NCBI RefSeq assembly: GCF_016025255.1
Contig: NZ_CP065592.1
Coordinates: forward strand, 849,122 to 913,121
DNA from: Sphingosinicella flava
Lineage (GTDB): Bacteria > Pseudomonadota > Alphaproteobacteria > Sphingomonadales > Sphingomonadaceae
Direction: 5' to 3'
DNA length: 64,000 nt
Shown here: positions 8,330 through 16,251 of the stretch, in pieces
Layout of the letters: each line of letters begins with the position of its first letter
Position numbering within the stretch: position 1 is the stretch's first letter
Position numbers and translations under genes: made by a program
Notes under the pieces: generated by a model
What the model saw: the letters and a program-made list of their open reading frames with translations, nothing else
Database searches by the model: none
What the model was told of the DNA's origin: nothing

Positions 8330-9063
8330 TTCTTCACCCTCAGCGCCACGCGCGCGGCGAGCGCTTCGGATGCCATCAAGGCGTCGAACAATCGATCCTG
8401 TTCCCCGTCCTGCCGCTGCCCCGCGCCCGCCAACCGGACGCCGCGCCGCAGCGCCGCGAGGCTCTCGGGATCGAAGGAGGCAATGCTGCGGACCAGGGCT
8501 TCCGCCGCCTCATCCGGGCAATCGCTGGCAATCTCGGCCAGGCCGATGACGGAAGCCTCACCCCCACTCACCGGAGCGGCGGAAAGCAAAAGCCGTTGCG
8601 CCTGCCCCGGCCCGACAAGCTGGACGAGCCGGTAAATGTCTTCTTGGGGGTATGATATGCCGAGCTTCGCGGGCGTGATCGCCATCTGCGCATGGGTCGC
8701 CGCGACCCGAATGTCGCAAGCCATGGCGATCGCCACCCCCGCGCCATAACACGCCCCCTCGATCACAGCGACACTCGGAATGGAAAGCCCCGCCAGCCGA
8801 TCGAGCGCTCGCCGCATCGCCGCGCGAAAGGCGCCCGCCGCCGCCGCGTCGTCAGCAAAGCCCGCAAAATCCGAAATGTCCGCCCCCGCGCAAAAGGCCC
8901 CGCCCGGCACGCCGGAAAGCACCAGCACCCGCGCGCCGCTCTCCTCGGCCTCACCGAGCGCCGCCTCCAGCATCCCCCACCCCGCCAAGGGCACCGCATT
9001 GCGCGCCTCCGGCCGGTTCATCCGCAACCGGGCAATGCCGTCGTCGAGAGTGAGGTTGAACAT
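8326..9063 (-). CDS. Enoyl-CoA hydratase/isomerase family protein
   Basis: The 245-residue crotonase-fold protein has the oxyanion-hole segments AFCAGADISDF and EGACYGAGVAIAMACD, plus RVAATHAQMAITPAKLGI. The likely role is hydration of enoyl-CoA in fatty-acid or branched-chain degradation. The first catalytic glutamate typical of hydratases is not evident, so isomerase or another crotonase activity is possible. ATG 9063 is chosen for the GAGGAG four bases upstream. It is the first gene of the leftward operon and is divergent from the ParD-like gene. Confidence 0.88.
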   Translation of the reverse strand: MFNLTLDDGIARLRMNRPEARNAVPLAGWGMLEAALGEAEESGARVLVLSGVPGGAFCAGADISDFAGFADDAAAAGAFRAAMRRALDRLAGLSIPSVAVIEGACYGAGVAIAMACDIRVAATHAQMAITPAKLGISYPQEDIYRLVQLVGPGQAQRLLLSAAPVSGGEASVIGLAEIASDCPDEAAEALVRSIASFDPESLAALRRGVRLAGAGQRQDGEQDRLFDALMASEALAARVALRVKK

Positions 9064-9149
9064 GATGCTCCTCTGCCTTGCGGCGGCCATTTTGTCTTCC
9101 GCGAAATGAAGTGAGTGCCGCCATCTTGGCTCAAGCTCAAACACAATGC

Positions 9150-9173
9150 ATATGATCCATATACGAATCATAT
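9150..9173. promoter_or_regulatory. Inverted repeat in the divergent promoter region before the ParD-like gene
   Basis: ATATGAT (9150-9156) and ATCATAT (9167-9173) form a perfect seven-base inverted repeat with a ten-base A+T-rich spacer, directly in front of the ribosome binding site of the ParD-like gene. The position suits an autoregulatory operator, as in toxin-antitoxin systems; this is inference. Confidence 0.45.
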
Positions 9174-9184
9174 AGGGAACCCTC

Positions 9185-9397
9185 ATGGGCATCGTGAACA
9201 TAGACGACGATCTGCACGATCAACTGCGCCGGACGGCCAAGGTCTCCTGCCGCTCGATCAACGCGCAGGCTGCTTACTGGATCAAGATCGGCATGCTGTG
9301 CGAAACCAACCCCACGCTCAGCTTCACCGAAATCCTCGCGCGCGAACTGAGCGCTGCGGGCCTCTCGCCGCCACCCCTCGCGCTTGCCGACGCATGA
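9185..9397 (+). CDS. ParD-like antitoxin-type DNA-binding protein
   Basis: The 70-residue protein starts MGIVNIDDDLHDQLRRTAK and continues CRSINAQAAYWIKIG. This is a ribbon-helix-helix-like layout and matches what I know of the ParD-like antitoxin family. AGGGA at 9174-9178 is the ribosome binding site. No ParE/RelE toxin follows. Instead the stop overlaps the ATG of a methionine aminopeptidase in an ATGA, so the two are translationally coupled. It may repress its own operon through the inverted repeat at 9150-9173. Its role next to an aminopeptidase is unknown. Confidence 0.8.
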   Translation: MGIVNIDDDLHDQLRRTAKVSCRSINAQAAYWIKIGMLCETNPTLSFTEILARELSAAGLSPPPLALADA

Positions 9398-10179
9398 CGA
9401 AGCAGCCGCACGAACTGGCGCTGATGGCGGAATCCGGCCGTCTGCTCGCCTCCGTCTTCGAAATGCTGGATCGCATTCCGCTCGCGGGCAAATCGACGCT
9501 GGAGATCGATGCGCTCGTCGAACGCTTCATCGTCGACGATCTCCAGGCCCGCCCCGCGAGCAAGGGGCAATATGGCTTTGCCTTCGTGCTCAATAGCTCG
9601 ATCAATCATGTGGTCTGCCACGGCGTCCCCTCGGCATCGGACGTGCTGAAGGACGGCGACATCGTCAATTTCGACATCACGCTGGAAAAGAACGGCTATA
9701 TCGCGGATTCCAGCAAAACCTATTGCGTGGGCGACGTCCACCCCGCCGCCAAAAGGCTGGTCCACACCACCTACGAAGCGCTGTGGAAAGGCATAGCCCA
9801 GGTCCGCCCCGGCGCGCGGCTCGGCGACATCGGCTTCGCCATCGAACGCCACGCGAAGAAGAACGGCTATAGCGTGGTCCGCGAATATTGCGGCCACGGC
9901 ATCGGCCGCGACATGCATGAAGACCCGCAAATCCTCCACTTCGGAAAGCCGGGCACCGGCCTCGTCCTTCGCGAAGGCATGACCTTCACCATCGAACCCA
10001 TGCTCAACCGCGGCCGCCGCGCCGTCAGAACCGAGGCGGACGGCTGGACGGTGGTCACGAAAGACGGCTCGCTCTCGGCACAGTTCGAGCATACCGTCGC
10101 CGTGACGGCGACGGGGGTAGACGTGCTGACACTACGGGAGGATGAAGTTGGGATGTTGAGCAAGAAGACTGCGGCTTGA
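9394..10179 (+). CDS. map: Type I methionine aminopeptidase
   Basis: The 261-residue metalloprotease removes the initiator methionine from nascent proteins. Metal ligands appear in order: D in VNFDITLEK, D in YIADSSKTYCVGD, H in CGHGIGRDMHEDP, E in TFTIEPML and E in QFEHTVAV. HVVCHGVPS is the substrate histidine segment. The start at 9394 overlaps the ParD-like stop. Many bacteria encode more than one such enzyme; this could be the housekeeping or an accessory copy. Confidence 0.95.
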   Translation: MTKQPHELALMAESGRLLASVFEMLDRIPLAGKSTLEIDALVERFIVDDLQARPASKGQYGFAFVLNSSINHVVCHGVPSASDVLKDGDIVNFDITLEKNGYIADSSKTYCVGDVHPAAKRLVHTTYEALWKGIAQVRPGARLGDIGFAIERHAKKNGYSVVREYCGHGIGRDMHEDPQILHFGKPGTGLVLREGMTFTIEPMLNRGRRAVRTEADGWTVVTKDGSLSAQFEHTVAVTATGVDVLTLREDEVGMLSKKTAA

Positions 10180-10212
10180 AGAATACCGCAAACCGATGGA
10201 GGCAAAGTACGA

Positions 10213-10980
10213 TTAGCCCGTCAAAGACCGAAAGTAATCGTCGATCGATTTTCCCCAATAAATTTCATGATCATGAAGCAACCCATCAGCCTCGATCACG
10301 CTTTGGATATGACGTCGAATTGTTTTTGCTAATCTTGGATGTTCATGACATCTGATCAGCGATCCGTAGAACACTTCTGGGTCAGGCGAGAGCCGTTCCG
10401 CATGTGCCAAGATGTCTTCCATCGGTGGATCACCCGGCAGCTCTTCCCTTACCCAATAGCTGCAAACAAATTTTTCAATCTCATCCCTCTCAGTTGGATG
10501 ATAATCCTTATCGCAGCGGGCCATGAAAACGAGCGCATTCATCCCTGCCAAAAGATCCGCTCGTTGTGAAACGCTTATGCCCCAGCCAATTTTCGACTCC
10601 TGCCTAAACGTCACTTCGAAGCGGGAAAAGTAACTTACCCCATCTTCCGCTATAATCTCAGCGGTATGAAGGTCGGCCACGGCTTCGATGCGATCTAGCC
10701 GGAATTGCCGATTGGCTGCCCGGGCGTGACAAAAAGCACGAAGATATTTCGTCGAAGCCGCCTCCTCGAGACGAATGCAAGTCACTTGGCGCTGTGTGGC
10801 GACGCCCTTCGCGTTCCTGTAAGCAATTATACAGGTGAAACCGGAAAGGGCCTCTAAGGGCTGCTTCGGAGCTTGGTGAAGTTCAGGAACGATGATGTCT
10901 TCATCGTCTTCTTCATGCAGAGGAGCGACTGCTCGGCCTCGTCCCTTACCCTGAATGGTCGTCCAAAGCTCTTGCAGCAT
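10213..10980 (-). CDS. WYL-like / TerB-like domain protein
   Basis: The 255-residue soluble protein appears to have two parts. Residues about 45-110 (TCIIAYRNAKGVATQRQVT, then YLRAFCHARAANRQFRLDRI) look like a WYL ligand-sensing domain. The C-terminal half, with DKDYHPTERDEIEKFV and DGLLHDHEIYW, is helical and resembles TerB-type domains. There is no helix-turn-helix, unlike most WYL regulators. The ribosome binding site GAGGAGGGGG precedes ATG 10980. The gene looks A+T-richer than its neighbours, which may indicate transfer. It lies downstream of ispE on the same strand, separated by 67 bases. The function is unknown. Confidence 0.7.
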   Translation of the reverse strand: MLQELWTTIQGKGRGRAVAPLHEEDDEDIIVPELHQAPKQPLEALSGFTCIIAYRNAKGVATQRQVTCIRLEEAASTKYLRAFCHARAANRQFRLDRIEAVADLHTAEIIAEDGVSYFSRFEVTFRQESKIGWGISVSQRADLLAGMNALVFMARCDKDYHPTERDEIEKFVCSYWVREELPGDPPMEDILAHAERLSPDPEVFYGSLIRCHEHPRLAKTIRRHIQSVIEADGLLHDHEIYWGKSIDDYFRSLTG

Positions 10981-11047
10981 AGCCCCCTCCTCTTCAGATG
11001 AGGGAACATATCAAAAGACGACGCGCCAGCAACTTATCCCGCAAGAC

Positions 11048-11950
11048 TCACAATAGCGAGATGGCAAGGCGCCACCAATACGGATGCAGCGACGCAATGC
11101 ACGCCGAAGCCGCATCTCGCACCGCTTCATCCTTGAACAGGGCGAAGCAGGTTGCGCCTGATCCTGACATACGGGTGAAGGTTGCTCCGGGTTGGGCGGC
11201 GAGGGCGGCGAGGACGGTTTCAATTTCCGGGGCGAGGGCGCAGGCGGGGGGTTGGAGGTCGTTGCGGGCTTCCCGCGGGTCGTCCGGCATCGGGCCCTTG
11301 TCCACGCCGTCCCAGCCTTTGAACACCGCGGCGGTAGAGACGGCGACGCGCGGGTTGACGAGGAGGACCGGGGTTCCGGCGAGGCCCAGGTCCACAGGCC
11401 GCAGCCGGTCTCCACGCCCATCGCCGCGCGCGGTGCGGGAGGCGAGGCAGGCGGGCACGTCCGCGCCGAGGGTTTGGGCGATTTCCTCGATTTCTGCGTA
11501 CAGAGACCGTTGTGCTCCTGCGAAAGCAGGAGCCCAGTTGCTTTGCTGGGGCTGGGCTCCTGCTTTCGCAGGAGCACTCGGGCTGGCGTCACCAGCAATA
11601 TCCCACCACCGCGCCAGCAGGCGGAGGGCGGCGGCAGCGTCGGCGGAGCCTCCGCCGATGCCGGAGGCGACGGGGAGGTTCTTTTCCAGCGTCAGGTGCG
11701 CACCCGTATTCACGCCGAAGCGGTCGCGCAGCGCGTGGGCGGCGCGGAGAACGAGATTGTCCTCGCCCGCGCTCAGCCCTGCCGCGAAGGGGCCGGTGAT
11801 GGAAAGGCTTAGCCCCTCGCCTTCCTCCACCCGCAGCCGGTCGCCGTCCGCGCAGAAGGCGAAGAGGGTTTCGATGCGATGGTAGCCGTCCGGCTCCCGC
11901 GCCCGCACGTGGAGGGCGAGATTGAGCTTGGCGTAAGCGATTTCCTCCAC
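11048..11950 (-). CDS. ispE: 4-diphosphocytidyl-2-C-methyl-D-erythritol kinase
   Basis: The 300-residue GHMP kinase acts in the MEP isoprenoid pathway. YAKLNLALHVR at the N-terminus is the substrate-binding segment, LPVASGIGGGSADAAAALR is the ATP loop and MSGSGATCFAL is motif III. The GTG at 11950 is taken as the start because the family begins just before this segment and the upstream ETF-QO gene ends only 11 bases away. Residues 125-147 come from a perfect 26-bp inverted repeat inserted in frame between two helices; relatives lack it, so the protein is longer than usual by about that amount. Confidence 0.92.
   Translation of the reverse strand: MEEIAYAKLNLALHVRAREPDGYHRIETLFAFCADGDRLRVEEGEGLSLSITGPFAAGLSAGEDNLVLRAAHALRDRFGVNTGAHLTLEKNLPVASGIGGGSADAAAALRLLARWWDIAGDASPSAPAKAGAQPQQSNWAPAFAGAQRSLYAEIEEIAQTLGADVPACLASRTARGDGRGDRLRPVDLGLAGTPVLLVNPRVAVSTAAVFKGWDGVDKGPMPDDPREARNDLQPPACALAPEIETVLAALAAQPGATFTRMSGSGATCFALFKDEAVRDAASACIASLHPYWWRLAISLL
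11512..11577. repeat. Perfect inverted-repeat element inside ispE
   Basis: Arms 11512-11537 and 11552-11577 are perfect 26-bp reverse complements around a 14-base loop. The element is in frame and encodes an Ala/Gly/Pro-rich insert. It shares the outer GTGCTCC / GGAGCCCAG design with the element in nnr, with different central bases. Confidence 0.9.
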
Positions 11951-11960
11951 GTGGGGCTGC

Positions 11961-13610
11961 TTACATGTTCGGATAATTGGGGCCGCCGCCGCCTTCCGGA
12001 ACCACCCAGTTGATGTTCTGCGTCGGATCCTTGATGTCGCACGTCTTGCAGTGGACGCAATTCTGGGCGTTGATCTGCAGGCGCGGGTCGCCTGTCTCCT
12101 GCCCCACGATCTCGTAGACGCCCGCCGGGCAGTATCTTTGCTCCGGCGCGTCGTAGAGCGTGAGGTTGACGTCGATCGGGACATTGGCGTCCTTCAGCGT
12201 CAGGTGGACCGGCTGGTCTTCCTCGTGATTGGTGTTGGAGAGGAAGACCGAGGACAGGCGATCGAAGCTGATCACACCGTCGGGCTTGGGATAATCGATC
12301 CTCCTCGCCGCGTCCTTGGTCAGCAGCCCCTCATTGTCCGGGTGATGGTGCAGGGTGAACGGCAAGCCGATCCCCAGATGCCGCATCCACATGTCGAGAC
12401 CCGCGACCATCGTCCCGAGCCTCGGGCCGAACTTCGCGACGGCGGGCTCGGCGTTGCGGACGGTCCTCAGCTCCTTCGCGACCCAGCTCTTCTCCAAGGC
12501 CTCCGGATAGGCGGAAATCTCGTCGCCCTGCCGGTCCGCCTTGATCGCATCGAAGGCGGCCTCGGCGGCGAGCATTCCGGATTTCATCGCGGTATGCGTG
12601 CCCTTGATGCGTGGCACGTTCACGAAACCCGCCGAGCAACCGATGAGGGCACCGCCGGGAAAGGTGAGCTTCGGCACCGATTGCCATCCGCCCTCGTTGA
12701 TCGCACGGGCGCCATAGGAGACGCGCCGCCCGCCTTCGATGATCGCGCGCACTGCGGGATGCTGCTTCCAGCGCTGGAATTCCTCGAAGGGCGAGAGATA
12801 GGGGTTCTTGTAACCAAGGCCGAGGACGAAGCCCAAGGCGACCTGACCGTTGTCCTGATGATAAAGGAAGCCGCCGCCTACTTCGTCCTTAAGCGGCCAG
12901 CCTTGCGTGTGAATGACGCGGCCCGGCACATGCTTGTCGGCCGGAATGTCCCACAATTCCTTGAGGCCGATCGCATAGACTTGCGGCTCCCGGCCTTCGC
13001 GGAGGTTGAAGATGCGGATGAGTTCCTTGGACAGATGTCCACGCACGCCCTCCGCGAAGAAGGTGTAGCGCGCGTGGAGCTCCATGCCCGGCTGATAATC
13101 GGGCTTGTGGGTGCCGTCGCGCGCAACGCCCATGTCGCCCGTCGCGACCCCCTTGACCGATCCGTCGTCGTTGAAGAGCACTTCCGCCGCCGCGAAGCCG
13201 GGGAATATCTCGACGCCCAAAGCCTCGGCCTGTCCCGCGAGCCAGCGGCAGAGATTGCCGAGCGATCCGGTATAGGTACCCTTGTTGTTCATGAACGGCG
13301 GCAGCAAGGCGTGGGGGAATTCCCGCTTCTTCGTCTCGGACAGGAACCAGTGATGGTTCTCCGTCACCGGCACTGTGAGCGGACTGTCGAGCTCCTTCCA
13401 GTTCGGCAGAAGCTCGTCCAGCGCCTTCGGATCGATCACCGCGCCCGACAAGATATGCGCGCCGACTTCCGATCCCTTTTCCAGGATGCAGACGGACAGC
13501 TCGCGCCCTTCGGCCTCGGCCAATTGCTTGAGGCGGATCGCGGCGGCGAGCCCCGCCGGGCCTGCCCCGACGATCACCACATCATAGGCCATGGACTCGC
13601 GTGACGACAT
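11961..13610 (-). CDS. Electron transfer flavoprotein-ubiquinone oxidoreductase
   Basis: The roughly 549-residue membrane-associated enzyme passes electrons from ETF to ubiquinone during fatty-acid and amino-acid oxidation. The FAD dinucleotide motif [18 protein letters not shown] is at the N-terminus, the ubiquinone/FAD middle domain includes [20 protein letters not shown], and the C-terminal 4Fe-4S ligands are in CPAGVYE and [12 protein letters not shown]. The length is normal for the family. ATG 13610 gives a GGAG spacing of six; ATG 13613 is the alternative. It is upstream of ispE with an 11-base gap, so the two are probably co-transcribed. Confidence 0.95.
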   Translation of the reverse strand: MSSRESMAYDVVIVGAGPAGLAAAIRLKQLAEAEGRELSVCILEKGSEVGAHILSGAVIDPKALDELLPNWKELDSPLTVPVTENHHWFLSETKKREFPHALLPPFMNNKGTYTGSLGNLCRWLAGQAEALGVEIFPGFAAAEVLFNDDGSVKGVATGDMGVARDGTHKPDYQPGMELHARYTFFAEGVRGHLSKELIRIFNLREGREPQVYAIGLKELWDIPADKHVPGRVIHTQGWPLKDEVGGGFLYHQDNGQVALGFVLGLGYKNPYLSPFEEFQRWKQHPAVRAIIEGGRRVSYGARAINEGGWQSVPKLTFPGGALIGCSAGFVNVPRIKGTHTAMKSGMLAAEAAFDAIKADRQGDEISAYPEALEKSWVAKELRTVRNAEPAVAKFGPRLGTMVAGLDMWMRHLGIGLPFTLHHHPDNEGLLTKDAARRIDYPKPDGVISFDRLSSVFLSNTNHEEDQPVHLTLKDANVPIDVNLTLYDAPEQRYCPAGVYEIVGQETGDPRLQINAQNCVHCKTCDIKDPTQNINWVVPEGGGGPNYPNM

Positions 13611-13694
13611 CATTCTCTCCGTATCCAAGGCCTTGCGCCGGACTCATGTCGTCGCAAATGGCCGTCAACTGGCAGATAAGCACCCTTTTTAAGG

Positions 13695-14459
13695 TTGACC
13701 AGCCCGCCGCCGTCTGACCCTAATGGCGGCGTGGAGCGGGGCAGCGACACCTTGTCCCCTGCGACCGCCATGAGTGCGTTGCAGTGGTGGATCGAAGCGG
13801 GCGTCGACACGATGGTGAGCGACGAGCCGCGCGACTGGTTGCGTCCTGTGCGAACGCCCCCCGTCACCGCTCCGGCCGCTCCCGAAAAAGCACACGCCGA
13901 AACCCTCCCCGAACAGATCGATCTGTTCCAGGCCTATCTGCGCGACAGTGACGCTTTGCCCCTTGCAACTCCCGGCGCGCGGCGCGTCTGCCCGTCCGGC
14001 GATCCGGCATCCGGCCTGATGATGATGGTCGACATGCCTGCCGAGGAGGATTGCGCGAGCGGCGCCTTGCTTGCGGGCGATGTGGGCCAGCTTTTCGACC
14101 GGATGCTCGCAGCGATCGGGCGCGGCCGCCAGTCCGTCTATCTTGCCTCGCTTGCCTGCTTCCGCACACCCGCGGGCACGCTGACCGATCCCGACGCCGC
14201 CCGCTGCACGACGCTGGCGCGCCATCATATCGGCCTTGCCGCGCCGCAAGCCCTCCTCCTGTTCGGCGACGCGTGCGCGCGCGCGCTGACCGGCCTGTCC
14301 GTCGCACAGGCCCGTGGGCGCTGGCACGATGTTCAGACCCATGCCGGCCCCATTCCCGCCCTCGTCACGCTCAATCCCGCGCAGCTTCTCGCCCACCCAC
14401 GTCTCAAAGCCCATGCCTGGGCCGACCTGCAAATGCTGATGAAAGGACCGCCGCAATGA
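13695..14459 (+). CDS. Uracil-DNA glycosylase-like protein (divergent)
   Basis: The 254-residue soluble protein resembles the uracil-DNA glycosylase superfamily as seen in sphingomonads: an N-terminal WWIEAGVDTMVSDEPRDWL segment, a central nucleotide-fold domain (LLAGDVGQLFDRMLAAIG), LLLFGDACARAL, and the late VTLNPAQLLAHPRLKAHAWADL, which matches the HP-L-R-K pattern near the uracil-binding loop. The usual catalytic motif is weak, so activity is uncertain. The start is unclear: TTG 13695 has a poor ribosome binding site, and GTG 13731 or ATG 13770 would also work. The stop overlaps the lytic transglycosylase start in an ATGA. Confidence 0.7.
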   Translation: MTSPPPSDPNGGVERGSDTLSPATAMSALQWWIEAGVDTMVSDEPRDWLRPVRTPPVTAPAAPEKAHAETLPEQIDLFQAYLRDSDALPLATPGARRVCPSGDPASGLMMMVDMPAEEDCASGALLAGDVGQLFDRMLAAIGRGRQSVYLASLACFRTPAGTLTDPDAARCTTLARHHIGLAAPQALLLFGDACARALTGLSVAQARGRWHDVQTHAGPIPALVTLNPAQLLAHPRLKAHAWADLQMLMKGPPQ

Positions 14460-16207
14460 TCCGCATCCGCACCCTTCTGCTCGCCGCAACCCTCGCCTTG
14501 CCCGTCCCCGCCGCCGCTTTGGCGGACATGGCGCCGCAGGATGCGCGGCCCTCCGCGCAGCTCGATACGAACCAGCGCGCCCAATATCGTCAGGTCTTCG
14601 CGTCCATTCGTGCCCAGCAATGGGCGGACGCCGCCGCCCGCCTTGATGGCATGGGCGATGGGCCCCTCCACGCCATTGCCCGCGCCGAACTCTACACCGC
14701 GAAAGGAAGCCCGGAGGTTTCGCTCGATCAGTTGAACGCCCTTCTCCAGCGCGCGCCCGAACTGCCCCAGGCCGCGCAGCTCGGCCGTCTCGCCGAGCGC
14801 CGGGGTGCGAACACCCTTCCCTTCATTCCGCAGCCCCAGCGCCTCGGCTGGGCGGGCGAGCAGCCGCGCCGCGAACGGGCAAAGAGCGTCAAGGGCGATC
14901 CCGTCGCCGCCATGATCGAACCGGACATCCAGAAGATGATCGTCGACGATCAGCCCGCCGCGGCCGAGACGTTGCTTCTCACTCGTGCCGCCGAAATCAC
15001 GCCCCAGGCGCTGACCGAGTTCCAGCAGCGCATCGGCTGGTCCTATTATATCACCGGCGACAATCTCTCCGCCCGCCGTCTCGCAGACCAGGCCCGGCGC
15101 GGCATTGGCGATTGGGCGCTGCAGGCCGAATGGATGCACGGCCTCGCCTCCTGGCGCATGCAGGATTGCAACAACGCCGCTTACTCCTTTGCCACCGTCG
15201 CCGCCCGCTCCAGTGATCCCGAACTCGCTGCCGCCGGACATTATTGGGCCGCACGTGCCGACATGAAGTGCGGCCGTCCCGAGCGCGTCCAATCCCAGCT
15301 CCGCACCGCCGCGCGCGCGAACGAGACCTTCTATGGCCTGCTCGCCGCGAGCGCGCTCGGCATCAAGACGGCCGGACCCGGCATCCACGATTTCAAAGAC
15401 CCCGAATGGCGCGCCATCGCTGCCCGGTCCAATGTGAAGACCGCCATCGCCCTTGCCGAGATCGGCGAAAACCGGCTGGCCGACGAGGTGATCCGCCATC
15501 AGGCGCGAATCAGCCCGTCCGATCATGAAGGCCTGCTCCATCTTGCCGCCAGCCTCGACCTCGCCCAGACCCAGATGTGGCTCGCCCACAATGTGCCGGG
15601 CGGCAAGCGCCTCGCTTTCTCCGCTCGCTATCCCGCGCCCTCATGGCGTCCCGCGCGCGGCTGGCGGGTCGATCCATCACTCGCTTATGCCCATGCCCTC
15701 CAGGAATCCGGCTTTCGCACCGAAGCGGTGAGCCCTGCCAACGCCCATGGCGTGATGCAGGTCGTCCCCGGCACCGCCAACGACATCGCCCGCAAGCGCG
15801 GCGATCCGTTCAGTCGCGAGATGCTGTTCGACCCCAATGTGAACGTCGAATATGGCCAGTCCTATCTCGAATACTTACGCGACTATAGCGGCACGGGCGG
15901 GCTGCTGCCCAAGGTGATCGCCGCCTATAATGCAGGCCCTGCCCCGATTTCCCGCTGGAACGAACAGCAGATGGCGGGCGGCGACCCCCTGCTTTACATC
16001 GAGTCGATCCCTTATTGGGAAACGCGTGGCTACGTGCCGATCATCCTGCGCAATTACTGGGTTTATGAGCAGCAGGCGGGAAAAAAGGACTCCCCTTCGC
16101 GCCATGCACTGGCACAAGGAATGTGGCCTCGATTTCCAGGCCTTTCCGGCCCTACCGCCATCCGGCTCGACTCACAGGCGACTTCAGCTTCCTACGGCTC
16201 ACGCTAA
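14456..16207 (+). CDS. Soluble lytic murein transglycosylase (Slt-type)
   Basis: The 583-residue periplasmic enzyme cleaves peptidoglycan to anhydro-muropeptides. A signal peptide (MIRIRTLLLAATLALPV, cut near ALA) is followed by a long alpha-helical superhelix region. The C-terminal catalytic domain has ALQESGFRTEAVSPANAHG, containing the catalytic glutamate of the ES motif, then GVMQV and AYNAGP. The start overlaps the glycosylase-like stop, so the pair is translationally coupled although functionally unrelated. Confidence 0.92.
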   Translation: MIRIRTLLLAATLALPVPAAALADMAPQDARPSAQLDTNQRAQYRQVFASIRAQQWADAAARLDGMGDGPLHAIARAELYTAKGSPEVSLDQLNALLQRAPELPQAAQLGRLAERRGANTLPFIPQPQRLGWAGEQPRRERAKSVKGDPVAAMIEPDIQKMIVDDQPAAAETLLLTRAAEITPQALTEFQQRIGWSYYITGDNLSARRLADQARRGIGDWALQAEWMHGLASWRMQDCNNAAYSFATVAARSSDPELAAAGHYWAARADMKCGRPERVQSQLRTAARANETFYGLLAASALGIKTAGPGIHDFKDPEWRAIAARSNVKTAIALAEIGENRLADEVIRHQARISPSDHEGLLHLAASLDLAQTQMWLAHNVPGGKRLAFSARYPAPSWRPARGWRVDPSLAYAHALQESGFRTEAVSPANAHGVMQVVPGTANDIARKRGDPFSREMLFDPNVNVEYGQSYLEYLRDYSGTGGLLPKVIAAYNAGPAPISRWNEQQMAGGDPLLYIESIPYWETRGYVPIILRNYWVYEQQAGKKDSPSRHALAQGMWPRFPGLSGPTAIRLDSQATSASYGSR

Positions 16208-16212
16208 TTTAG

Positions 16213-16227
16213 GTTCTTGTTTTGTTC
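16213..16227 (+). promoter_or_regulatory. LexA box upstream of the radical SAM gene
   Basis: GTTC (16213-16216), seven bases, then GTTC (16224-16227) exactly match the alphaproteobacterial LexA operator GTTC-N7-GTTC. It lies 25 bases before the ATG at 16252. The same pattern occurs in front of lexA itself at 47566-47580, supporting a real SOS site. Confidence 0.75.
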
Positions 16228-16251
16228 TCATTACTGCAGCATGTTGCAGTC

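Noticed and set aside
9115-9393. An N-terminal extension of map back to 9115
   Set aside because: It would overlap the ParD-like gene in another frame; the family start and the ATGA overlap support 9394.
12051-13604. A 517-codon rightward open frame across the ETF-QO gene
   Set aside because: Antisense shadow of a strongly conserved gene; no ribosome binding site and no recognisable motif.
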